Shown: in pieces, positions 45,647-57,800 of the stretch
Layout of the letters: each line of letters starts with the position of its first letter
Position numbering within the stretch: position 1 is the stretch's first letter
Assembly (NCBI GenBank): GCA_037102815.1
Contig: BTPP01000003.1
Span: forward strand, 3,596,001-3,660,000
DNA length: 64,000 nucleotides
Source: Neurospora intermedia
Lineage: Eukaryota > Ascomycota > Sordariomycetes > Sordariales > Sordariaceae
Reading direction: 5' to 3'
Program-made: the position numbers and the translations under genes
Notes under the pieces: model-generated
The model's input: the letters and a program-made list of their open reading frames with translations, nothing else
The model's database searches: none
Told to the model about the DNA's origin: nothing

Positions 45647-46670
45647 TTACTGCTCCAAACTCTCCTTCAGCGCATTGTTAACCGGCGCCGCCGTCGCCGG
45701 TCCCTCGGGTGTAACATACGCCTTCGTCATGCCGCCATCAACCACCATATCATGTCCGTTGACAAAACTAGCTTCATCACTTGCCAAAAACACCACCGCC
45801 TGCGCCTGCTCCACCGCCTCGCCAAACCTCCCAGTCGGGAAATGAATTTCCCTCCGCAGTCTCTTCGCCTTATCATCACCCAGCCAGTCCTGCAACAACG
45901 GCGTGTTGAGGGGAGCCGGACACAAACTGTTGAATCTGAACCCTTCGCGGGCGTGCACCATAGCCAACTCGCGCGTCATGGCTAGAACAGCGCCCTTGGA
46001 GGCCGTGTAAGCCAGCTGGGGGGTGGCAGAGCCAACGAGGGCCACGACGGAGGCGGTGTTGATGATACTGCCCTTGGTCTTTTTGTGCTTGCGCAGGGAC
46101 AGGACGGCGTGCTTGCACCCAAACCAGACTCCCTTGACGTTGATATTGTGCGTTAGGTCCCAGATGGACTCGGGGGTGGCGACGGCGTCGTCGTCCTGGC
46201 TGTGCATGATGCCGGCGTTGTTGAAGATGATGTCGAGGCCGCCCCAGGAGTCGAGGTGCGAGACCATCTTTTCTACTTGGTCTTCTTTGGAGACGTCGCA
46301 TACCTAGATCGGGCGCGCCGAACGGTTAGCTGGTTGGTTCTACCTAGGCCTTGGATAAGAGGGAGGATCATTCTTGGGGCAGAAATGGATATGACGTACA
46401 ATGGATTCAACGCGCGATGCGTTGGGCACCAGCTGCTTGACTTTGGCTTCGGCGCGCTGGATGGCTTCGGCGGAGATGTCGGCCATGAGGACGTTGGCGC
46501 CCTCTTTGGCGAAGAGGATGCTGGTTTCTAGGCCGATGCCTCTATCGGACGGGGGAATCATGTGGAATCAGCTAATTTGTCCATTTCTGGATGCGTTTTT
46601 GGTGTCTAGGCTTGACTTACCCAGCAGCGCCGGTGATGATGGCATTCTTGCCCGCAAGACGTCCAGGCAT
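45647..46670 (-). CDS. short-chain dehydrogenase/reductase, 282 aa
   Basis: Classical SDR, an NAD(P)-dependent oxidoreductase. Exons: 46670-46621, 46541-46400, 46303-45647. Donors are GTAAGT and GTACGT; both introns keep frame. The N-terminus MPGRLAGKNAIITGAAGGIG carries the TGxxxGIG cofactor motif split by intron 1. Later come LMADIS (acidic residue after beta-2, favouring NAD over NADP), VCDVSKEDQV, NNAGIM, the catalytic Ser in INTASVVALVGS and the YTASK tyrosine-lysine pair, and a C-terminal DMVVDGGMTKAY. The length is normal. Substrate is unknown; it is convergent with the methylisocitrate lyase gene, which may be coincidence. Confidence 0.9.
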
Positions 46671-48399
46671 GATGTATGAGTTTGTTAGGAGATCAAAGTT
46701 AAGAATGGGTATGAGGTTCGTCTTGCGTAGGTGAACAAGCTTTCACGATGTCAGTTTCTTGAGCGAGGACGAGCAGCGGGGCGGTTGATAAGGTCCACAG
46801 ACAACGTAGAGGTAGCTGAGATCTTAGTAGCGGGGAACAATGACGTTCTAGGGGTCTCGAGAAAGAGCAGTGGACAAGAATTTCACAAACTACTAGAGAG
46901 CTTCACGATATATTTTGCCTCGAGTGGCTACCTCTACCTTTGATATGTCTCGCTTTCAGATAGATCCGATGAGAGCCACAAACACATCAAGCTATCAGCG
47001 GGAGGAGGCGGTTGTTGCTGATCCAAACATGGATCCGATAACGGCAAGATTGTAACACACAGGGCGGGGAGAGACATGTACATCGTGTTACATTCTTGCT
47101 CCACCGGAACCACGAATTCGCAGTGTGTCCTTTCGTTTGAGCCATGGCGGCTGCCAGCTGATGTGTGACGCTTGATAAGCATCGTAAGTTCACTGGTGAG
47201 TTCTTGATGACTGGATGGGTTACCCCAGAGGTTCGCACTACATGATGGTGTTTCTGTTTGTCAACCTCAACCACCGCCAGTAGGCCAGCAAGGTAAGGTA
47301 GGTAGGGATGGCCTGCCCAAAAGGATGAGGGGTGATGGGGTCCCTGATATGTGTGGGGAACCCCGCCGCCATTAGCTTCCCGTCGTGGAGATAATGTGAG
47401 CTCAAGTGGATGGTATCGTGGACATTCCGTCCTGCCGTCATGGTTCACTTTCAAAGCTGTTTTGGTTGAGACGGCATGTCGAGCGATTGATCTATTAAAC
47501 TTCCTTCAAGAGTCGCAGTTTCATGTGACCGCATATGCCCTTTTTGACACCAGAACCGCGACATATCCTGGCTCACCTCGCTGGATTACCAAGTCGGTCA
47601 GTTACAAGACACCAGCGGGGTTGATCAGCTGCCCAAAGCGGGGTTGGTGGTATTCGCTGCCGACGGAGACTATCTTGGGGGGTGGCTGCTGTGACATGGT
47701 GAGCTTATCATTGAGTACCGGCTGTACGCAGTAACTATGGGAAGATCGTTGAAAGATGGAGGATAAAAGATACGTTTCTATACAAACCTTTCCGCTAAGA
47801 TCGAGAATCGCATGATGAAATATCTCCGTTGCTTGCAAGACATTCGAAAGGTCCATCATGATGGCTCTCGTTATGTCCAAATTACTTGAGCCACGAAAGC
47901 CCAGGTACAGCCGTGACTACCTAAGTAGAGGTATGGTTCATGTGGTACAGTACAGTAAGCTCAGAACTTAGTTGAGGCGGTGACGTAGGGTCTCTTCGTA
48001 CATACTTCGTACTGTAGATGCTCCGTCCCCTTAGGAGTTCATTCCGTCCTGCGCGATAAGCTTATCTCTAGCGCGCACTGTGCAACTGCCCGGGTTTCGA
48101 CTCAGGAACCACTGCAGGGCCCCTCGAGGTGATCGTCATCATCCCATCCGCCAGTTTCGTCTGGTTCAAGAGAAACCATCTTGCGCGTCGAACCCTTTCT
48201 TCCGTCTAAACTTAGGACAACCTAAAGGCAACTTGCAGTATCCCATCTTCTTCATACGTTGGTGAGGTTGTTCAACGTCTATTGTAAAGCGCATCCCGTC
48301 GCTGTCTTATTCCACCGGTATTCGACCCTCATCTCGAACGTCTCCTTACGCTTCTCCATACCTACGCCCTTTTAGAATAGAAGGTGTCCGATATCCAGA
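46671..48399. other. intergenic, divergent promoters, no gene seen
   Basis: 1.7 kb between the dehydrogenase and the glutamine-synthetase-like gene. Contains three TAGAGGTA/TACCTCTA octamers (46807, 46929, 47926). ORFs are short and overlapping. Confidence 0.5.
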
Positions 48400-50055
48400 A
48401 TGGCCACGAACGGTAACGCCCCGAAAGAAATAACGGCGGCACAGCTCCCCGACCTGCTCGCCAATGACAACTCGGTCAAGCTCGCTGGTATCGATGTTGA
48501 CGGCCAACTGCGCGGCAAGCTTGTATCCAAGAAGAAGTTTCTCTCCATTGCCGAATCAGGTTTCGGCTTCTGCTCTGTCATCTTCGGGTGGGATATGCAC
48601 GATCAGACGTACATAAAAGAGCTGAAGGTCAGCAACAAGGAGAACGGATACAGGGACATCATTGCTATCCCAGATCTGAACAGCTTCCGGCGCATTCCGT
48701 GGGAGAACAATGTACCGTTCTTCTTAATTAGCTTCCATGACCCCGACACCATGGAACCTGTGTCGGCTTGCCCGCGCGGTCTACTAAAGAAGCAGTTGGC
48801 AAAGTTGGGTGAGAAGGGGTATGGAGCCATGGCTGGAGGTAGGTACATCTGGTCAACAAGGTGTTGCAGAAACGAGACCAACTAAAGCCACAACAACAGC
48901 CGAGTACGAATTCTTTCAATTCCGAGCGCCGTCAGAAAACGCTTCCGATTCCACAGCGTCGTACCTGAAGGAGAACCCTCCCCATTCACTACCATCCCTG
49001 ACCGAGGGCATGTTTGGCTACAGCTTGACGCGACCCGTCCACAACAAGGATTACTACTACGATATCTTCAATACATGCGAACAGTTCCAGTGCAACATCG
49101 AGGGCTGGCATACCGAGAGTGGACCGGGTGTATTTGAGGCTGCCCTCGAGTTTGGAGAAGTTAAGCAAATGGCCGACCGTGCCAGCTTGTTCAAGTATGC
49201 ATGCTCCCCCTTTTCACATCCCATGTACATGCGTTTGGCTAACATGTATGTCACAGATATGTCGTAAAGTCTGTGGCCACAAAGTACGGGATCACTCCTT
49301 GTTTCATGGCCAAGCCCAAGCAAGGTCTCCCCGGAAACAGCGGACATATGCACATCTCCCTCGTTGACAAAGATGGCAAGAACCTCTTAGCTCGTGAAGA
49401 AGTCGACCCCAACGCCCCATATCCCGATGTGGCTTATCTCTCGGACCTGGGCAGACACTTCCTTGCCGGAATCCTTGAGGGTCTGCCAGATGTCATGCCT
49501 ATGGTTGCACCAACCATCAACAGCTACAAGAGACTTGTTGAAAACTTCTGGGCACCTGTAACCGTCTCCTGGGGTTTGGAGCACCGTGCCGCTTCTATCA
49601 GGCTTATCGGTCCTCCGGGCTCCAAGGCTGGTGCGACCCGCTTCGAAATCCGCGTCCCCGGTGCGGATGCCAACCCGTTCTACGTCTTGTCCGCCGTGCT
49701 AGCATTAGGCTGGCGCGGTGTGGAGAAAAAGCTTGAGATTCCTTGCCCACCGCTAGGCAAAGGAGAGCAGGTTGGTGGAGTGACGGATGCGGGTGCTAGA
49801 CTAGCCAAGAGTCTGAAGGAGGCTACGGACCGGTTCATGAGGAAGGATAGTATCGCGAGGGAAGTATTCGGAGACGAGTTTGTGGACCATTATGGAGGGA
49901 CGAGAGAGCATGAGATCCGGCTCTGGGACGAGGCCGTCACGGACTGGTAAGTTACTGCCCCAACTTTCCAATCAGTGCCCCCATGTAGGAACTTATGAAG
50001 ACAAGATGCTAACAATTCGAACAGGGAGATGAAGAGGTATATCGAGACCGTCTAA
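48400..50055 (+). CDS. glutamine-synthetase-like enzyme (FluG C-terminal/GS I type), 484 aa
   Basis: ATP-dependent amide-forming ligase of the glutamine synthetase superfamily. Exons: 48400-48838, 48900-49194, 49257-49946, 50025-50055. Donors are GTAGGT, GTATGC and GTAAGT. The N-terminal beta-grasp part has VKLAGIDVDGQLRGKLVSKK. The catalytic domain shows GAEYEFFQF (metal-binding Glu), GPGVFEAALEF, PGNSGHMHISL (nucleotide/metal His), NSYKRLVENFWAP, LEHRAASIR and RFEIRVPGADANPFYVLSA. These motifs are intact, so it is probably active. It resembles bacterial type I and gamma-glutamyl-amine ligases and the C-terminal half of FluG rather than the short eukaryotic glutamine synthetase. It lacks the FluG amidohydrolase half. 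The glutamate acceptor partner is unknown. Confidence 0.88.
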
Positions 50056-53000
50056 CCTTTGTTTTAGTCATGAGTCACGCCTGATGAGTTATGCGGCTTA
50101 GAGTTCCCGGATGGTGGTACGCTGGAGTCCTTTTAAGTTGAATAGCTTTACTCACATCGTTCAAACAGTTCAATGCGATACCCAGTTATGTCTTTGATTA
50201 TTTTTATTTTATTTTTTTTTGTAACTCGGATGGCGGCACCTTTGAGTTTTAAATCTTATACCACTTCATCCATCACACTCCAACCAAGCTGCCAAAGCTA
50301 CCTCGCTTCCTTTCATCCCATGCTATCCCATTTCAAACCAAGTCAGACTGCCTGATGGGTCTATGATTGACCCAACTGGCCACTTGCTTTCACCAACAGA
50401 CCGTTTCGTCGAGTGGCGTAACGGTCTACCGTTCTAACACCGTAAACAACCTCGTGAATTTTACCTGTCGGTTGGATAACGGTGATGTATATTTATGTAA
50501 CCCAATGAATGTTCCAAATCGTTTGCCACGTCATGTATTAAGGATCTGTTAGTATCTCGTTGGTTTCTGCGATGCCATTCGAACGAGCGGCTGTTGGTCT
50601 CTCTATCTCTCTCCTCTATTTCTCTTTTTTTGATTGTATGCAACCCCCCTCCCGTTTCACGCCTTACCGACAGATGCGGCTTGGATATGGCAGCGGCACG
50701 GATGCGAGTCGGTGGCATTGTTTGCTAAGTCCCGTCTGTTGGTATTTGTGGCGGAATCGCACTATTTCTGTGGCGTATTATTCTTCCTGACTTGAAGAAA
50801 ATCATTGGTTTCCGGAAGTGAGGCTATATGAAACGGGCTTTGAAAGGGAGAAGTGGTTGAAAGTGATGGATGACTTGATTGTCATCATCTCACCTGTCCT
50901 ACCTTTACATACATGTAAGCAGGCGCTCGTCTCTGGATATAAAGTCGGATTGGTCTTGACTAAAAATTCTTCGAATAACGTGCAAGTATTATGGGAAGAG
51001 CATGATGAAACAGACTCCTGGTCGTGATGGAGAGATGGGATTGAGGTTTCTACAATCTCCCGAGTCCAAAGGGCGCGAATGTTACGAACGTGAGTATACC
51101 CTGAAGAATACCTCTTCCTAAATGTTCTAGCACGGGCGGTAGTCAGACGGTGGTAAGTGTCCTTCACTCGAACTGTCCTTCCTATTTGATTCCATTCGCG
51201 AGATTCTAATTTGAGGTCATAGGCCTGGAACACTCCAAAACACCACTTCGATGCTATCTTAAGTTGACATCTCTCTTAGGTAGCCATCCCGAGCGGCCGT
51301 GAGGAACATTCGAGTACGGAGTTACAGCATCAAGTGTGTGACTCCGGGTTTTCTAGATGTGTGTGACATGTGTCACTCTCACCACTTTTCTCGTTACACC
51401 TGGCCAGAGGCGCCACTGCACTAATAGCCTAACCTTAATAATGAAAATAAGCGGATAGTATCACAACTGATGTAAGACCATCAGAATGAGTGTGAGACTC
51501 CTGAAAGTGTCTTGATAGGGCGTCGAGGGTCACGGCGCTGTGGAAGATAGTCAAGAATGACGATTATCTCTTTGGGGGGGGGGCAAGAATCACTGTCTTC
51601 GAGCACATACCTCTAGGCATGGCAAGGGGCATCTAATATTGGATTTAAGACGTTAGTCTCTAGCATAACTGTATAATTTCACATTGGACTTCAAGTCAAA
51701 ATGAGATTTTCTTCATCCCTCATCCCAAGCTTTGACAGTCACCGAGGAACCTACATATTATCTGTGGCAGTTCGGCGTTTATTGACGAAATGGTTGCGAA
51801 AGAAGAAAATGCTTGCCGTCGTCAAGACCACCTCATCGGTGCTTGAGGAAGTGATTTAGGATTCGGAGTCATCTTTTGATTGATTTCTTTTGTTGGACCA
51901 CCACAGGACTTCGTCTGATAGATACATTCACAAAGTGAAGTTGGATGGGATTGAAGATTCTACCTAATATCTCTTGGACTCTTCGAAGGAAGTCGCGGTG
52001 AAGAGCCCCATGGGGAGCTTTAACGTTATCTGCCCAATCGCGAAATCAAGATGAGTCGACACTTTGATTACCTAGCGAGGTCTTTTTGGTAGAACTGAGG
52101 CCAAAGCAACAGCACCAAGGATTCTCTGTCTTGCTGGGCTACAGGGCTATCAGCACGGACAGGAGAAAGGGCTGGGAAGGGCGAAAGCTTATCTCCCGCA
52201 ATAGCGGCTTCCTGCTGCGGCTGAGACCAAGGATGATTGTGATGCCGTTAGTTTTTTGAGCCACACATCAGGTTGTCAGCACTAAGTAAAAAGAAAAAAA
52301 AAGGCGGTCTCAAGAAGTGGGCTGAAAATAGCTGACCAAAGGGAAGGAAACCATGCAAAAGCTAGAATGGAGAGGGGTGTGGTCAGAAACTTTAGCCGAA
52401 TCCTCTTCTTTTCTTTTCCCCTCTCTTACACGCCATCTGTCACCAACGGCTCTTGGCGACATTCTGCATTTTGTCCTATTCAAGATGCGATAACCGCTCT
52501 TTTGTCGCAGCGTATATTGGAGACCGGCCTGAAACCCGTTCGGCGGTTTGCAGCTGCTAAATTGGCGACAAAGATCTCAAGACCGTTTCTGGATATCCCC
52601 AAGCAATGATTATAACCTTGAATGCGCGAAGTTGTACAAAGATGGGAGATGTTTGGGGACTTGAAAAGCAGTCCGTGACGGTGATGCAACGTCCCGTTGA
52701 GTTTCGAATTCGGGATGCCACGATGATGGAACCCTTAAACGAAGCACTCGTATTTTCATTGGCGCTCCAAAGGAGTCTCCACTCTTGGCAGTCCGGGCCC
52801 GCCTGTCTTACGAGTGAAAGAGTGGAACCTTTCACGGAAGCGCCAAGCCAGGCTCCCAAGGTCAACCCAACCTGTCTGTACCTGTCAACCCAGCCATTTC
52901 ACTTTCTTCACTTTCTCCTTTCGTTTTGCTCTGCAAACTTTCAGTTATCGGCGCCTCGGCCAATGATCAAGTCAATTGACATCGATGACGCCTTGGGACC

Positions 53001-54873
53001 CAGAGATCTCGGCGAGTTCTACGAACCTTTCCAGAGTCCACAAGAGGAACCCGGCCAGTGATTTACAAATCTTTACAGACATGCAAGTCAACCGCGACTC
53101 GACACGCCTAACGCGCCCCTCAACTTCTGAAGTCATATCCATACCTAGCCGTGACAAATATACCTTTTCTTTGGGGATGGATTGCTGAGCGCCACGGTTT
53201 CGGCTATTGGACCACATTGCCTTGTATGTATTCACGTACCGTCCTGTAACCAGCCATGAACTGTGCATTCCCCTTTGAGTCTTGTCCGGCTATGTGCTAT
53301 TACTGTCACGCGTTTGTCACGCGTTTGTGTCAAAGGTCTCTCTCTGTATTGACGAGGGACATCTCCAGGCTATTCACTCCACGATACAATAACAAAAGGA
53401 GATAAAAACCGCGAGCACCCCCCATTTCACGGCATTGCCCACTGGCACGGGTGCATCGCTTATCTCTCCCGCCTCCATCCAAGTTGGTGGCTGATCAAGA
53501 TTCGCTGACATGAGATGCTTCATGCTTAAAGGGGCTGGAGACACTGGCATTAGCACCTCCATGTAGGTCTTCTCCGTCTTCTTCTGACAGTGCCTCCTTC
53601 TTGTCAACTTCTCCAACGGTGATCCAAGAACCTGCTTCCCGGGTCCGGTAGCAATCTTGCAACTTCCGAGCGGCCTGCCCGCGCTCCCTGCTAGGCAAAA
53701 GCCAAACGGGTGGATTCACGCGTCCGAAGCGCTGCATACCAGATGAACTTCACCATCCATGAGTGGCTCGTACGAACCACATGAACAACTCAAGACGTGT
53801 GGTTGAGTTTTACAACAGTCCGTGGACCATCGGATGCCATTTTGATGCTGTCCGACATGGCAGTGAAGAATGATTGCATTACCAATGCCGCCACGGAGTT
53901 GCCATACCATATGTTCAAAGTTGTGGTGAACTCGCCGGCATTGGGTTTTCTTGATGGAAGCCCCCAGTCACGATTGAGCTAGCTGAGGCTAGTCTACATG
54001 CGGAACTATGCAATATGGATGCCTGGATCCAGTAAGTTTCGAGAGGATCTGGAGGATCACCCGTAAGCGACGCCAGTTCATCCGAATCCTTCGTCTCCTT
54101 GGCCAAGCGCTCGCGAACAGGGGTCTTGGGGACGCTAAGGCGTGCGGGTCTCTTCATTCTCTTCATGCTTTTTTGGTCTGCCCTGGAGCCGCTCTGACAC
54201 AGCCCTACGAGCCCTGATACGAGCCCCGAATTGGCGTCTTCTCCTACTGGCCAGCTGCTACGAGGATAAACGCAGTCCTCACCACCTTTTGGCACCTTTG
54301 CCCTTCGGGGAGGCTAGGTCATCAGTCCAACATGGTGGGTCGTCAGATGGCTTGTTTCCGCTCCATGCTGGCGGGACTTCTCGCTTTGGAAGCCGAATAG
54401 GCCAATGGAGAATACGTGTACGACTTTTGTTCATGGCTATCCCCAAAAAGCTTCCAGCTTCGCCGGTTGTTCCGTTTGGGCGGAGCACCGTTCAGGTTTA
54501 GTCAAGCTCTATTTTCTGACCACAGGCACCAAGATCCGCACCCTGTCATAGTCTATGCTCGACATCCATGTTCAAGAGATTTCTCGGTGGCTATGCTACC
54601 CGATCTTATCGTAGACTTCCAGCTTGAATAATTACATTTGGCTGCCCAACCTTTGCTTCCATTCTTCCTCTTTTCCGCCCCTAGCTTCAAACTGTTGGTC
54701 ACTTGTTGACTGTTCGATAACCGCTTGATATCTGCTCTTGGCAGGGTCAAGCTTCCATTGTGTTCCCGATTTTTTTCCATAGACTTCTCCTCTTTGCTCT
54801 CTTACCACTTCATTTCCTATCTGAAAAAGTTCCTCGCTTTACCCGCCCTCGTGGGCGCGATACTCTATTCACC
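50056..54873. other. long intergenic region upstream of alpha-1,3-glucan synthase
   Basis: 4.8 kb with no supported gene. A G10 run lies at 51574-51583, and a direct repeat of GTCACGCGTTTGT near 53306-53330. A GTG-started minus ORF at 53915-54295 has partly protein-like composition but no start or splice support. Much of the region may be promoter and long 5' leader of the glucan synthase gene. Confidence 0.45.
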
Positions 54874-57800
54874 ATGGCGGCGGTTCTTCTCACACTCGTC
54901 CTGGCGACCTTGGTACAAGGGCTCCGGTACGATCCAGCCTACGTCGACTACAACCTTAACCAGAATAAGGACGCCGTGAACCCTTTGGACTATTCGGCCC
55001 CGAAACGAGACAACTACACAGCATCCCCCAAAAATTGGAAATTCCCCTTTTACACGCTTTTCCTCGACAGGTACGCCAACGGCGACCCAACCAATGACAA
55101 CATCAACGGCACTGTCTTTGAGCAAGATCCCACGAGCAACCAGTTGCGGCATGGAGGCGATGTTCAGGGTGTCATTGACAGCCTGGATTACATCCAGGGC
55201 ATGGGAATCAAGGTAAGTGGCAGGAGGTGGCACTAGCAATGGGGATTTTGGCTGACTACGAAACAGGCTATATACATTGCTGGCTCACCGTTTATCAATC
55301 TCCCCTGGGGTGTTGATTCGTATTCGGTAGGTGATCATGGCAGAGGAAAAGCTTATCGATGTAGGATTTTCTGACCGCGCCATAGCCCATCGATTTGACT
55401 CTCTTGGACATGCATTATGGCACCATCAAGGACTGGCAACGCATGGTGGATGAGATTCACAAACGTGATATGTATGTCATGATTGATCACACATTCTCAA
55501 CGTAAGTTACAGACGCCTTTTCCCAACATCGGTCCCTCATTGTCACGGGAAAATGGCTTACAGTGAACTCAGTATGAGCGATCTTCTGGCATTCAAAGGC
55601 TTCGAGAACGAAACCGCACCCTTTTCACTCAAAGAACACAAGGTGCACTACAAGGGTAACCGAGAGTACCTTGATTTTGCACCATCCAACGAATACAAGG
55701 ACGAATGCCAGTATCCCAGATTTTGGGATGAAACGGGAATGCCTGTTGGGGAGGACGTCACCAGCCAGCTGAAAGGTTGCTACGACAGTGATTTCGACCA
55801 GTACGGTGACATGGAAGCCTTTGGTGTTCATCCGGATTGGCAACGTTCCTTGGCCAAGTTTGCTAGTGTCCAGGATCGGTTGAGGGACTGGGCACCATCT
55901 GTTCGCAAACGCATCGAGTTATTCTCCTGTCTTTCGATCAGGGTGCTTGATGTTGACGGGTTCCGCTTCGATAAGGCCACGCAAGTCACGGTCGATGCTA
56001 TGGCCGAGCATAACGAAGCCATCCGCAAGTGTGCCAAAGAACACAACAAGGACAACTTCTTCATGCCCGGCGAAATCACCGGAGGCGACGGCTACGGTGC
56101 GATATATATCGGCAGAGGACGGCAATCGAACCAGAGGCCGAGTTTTCCGCAGGTCATGAATCTGACGACTAAAGAGCTGAGCAAGAACAACAGCCTGGTT
56201 ATCCGCGACAAGGGCAAAAATGGCCTCGACGCTGCTGCTTTCCATTATTCGGCATACCGGTTTCTGACCAGATTTGCCGGTATGAGCGGAAACTTGGAAG
56301 CTGGTTACGACCTGCCGCTCAATTGGGTTGAGATGTGGAACCAGATGATCATCACCAACGATTTCGTCAACCCTAATACTGGCCTGTTCGATCCACGGCA
56401 TATGTACGGAACTATGAACCAGGACGTCTTCCGGTGGTCTGGCATCAAGCAGGGTACACAGAGGATGCTTCTGGGTCTGTTCATCATGACTCTGCATATG
56501 CCCGGTATTCCGTTGGTCTTCTATGGTGAGGAACAAGAATTCTATGTTCTTGACAGCACGGCAGACAACTACCTTTTCGGAAGACAAGCTTTCTCGCCAA
56601 CCCCCGGTTGGATGCTCCACGGCTGCCATGTCGGCAACAGTACCCAATACATTGGCTGGCCCATTGAAACATCAAGGACCGGCTGCACCGACCCCAAGGT
56701 TGCTCTGGATCATCGTGACCCATCGGCTCCGGTCCGCAACATTATGAAGTCGATGTACCACATGCGCGACACGTATGAGACTTTCCGTGAAGCATGGCTC
56801 CTGCAGACCCTTAGTTCGAAGGTTCGGAATGTGACGCTCGAAGGTAGCACCACAAGCACAGAGTTCGGAATCTGGTCCGTTGCACGCGCATTTATGCCGA
56901 GTGTTCAAAAAGAATCATATCCAGCTGAACCCGTCTGGCTTGTTTATCACAACGAGGACAAGGAAACCGAGTATACATTCGACTGCTCCAAGAAGGGCCA
57001 GGACTTCGTCTCTCCATTCGATGCTGGAGCAACGGTCAAGAACTTGTTTTACCCATATGACGAGATCAAACTGGAGAAATCCACTCAGAGTTTAGGATTC
57101 GCTAATTCCCATGCTGTGAGCGGCTGCCTCAGCAATATCACCATGGCGCCCTTCGAATTCAGAGCGTATGTACTCAAGGAAGATTGGGAGTCACCCCCGC
57201 CTATGATCACCAAGTTCACTCCTGGCCACGACGCTTCTGTCGAGTCTTACGGTAACGGCAAGGTCGATATCCAACTAGAGTTTTCGGAGGAAATGGATTG
57301 TGAGGAGGTCTTAAACTCGATCTCCTTCACGTCGACAACCGAAGAGAACGCTAGTATCAAGATCGATGCACACCGCTGCGACAATATCAAGGCCAGCTTT
57401 ATTGCCGAATACGTTGGAACTATCCCTTCGACCTGGAGGTTCAATGCGACCCTGTCCAATGTAAAGGACGGTATTCACAGGATCACCGTCAAGGACCCTC
57501 AATCCGGTCGTAATGCCAGCACGGGCGCTACTGATCACTTCCTCCTTCGTGTCGGCTCATCCAACAACCCGCTCGTTAACCCCATGACGGCCAACTACTC
57601 GAGGACGCTGGTGACGAAGGAGGGTAGTGATCTCTTCGTCAACCACGCCGCGGCCGGTGCCGACAAGTGGCGCTATTCAACCAACTGGGGCTCGACTTGG
57701 AGCGACTGGCTCGAGTATAAGGGAGGCAAGGAGAAGATCGATAAGCTAGCTTGGAAGGGGACCAAGAGACAGGAATGGGACGGTGACCATGTCATGGTTC

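Noticed and set aside
53915-54295. 126-codon minus-strand ORF with partly plausible sequence
   Set aside because: Begins at GTG, no splice or homology support; could not be extended into a gene.
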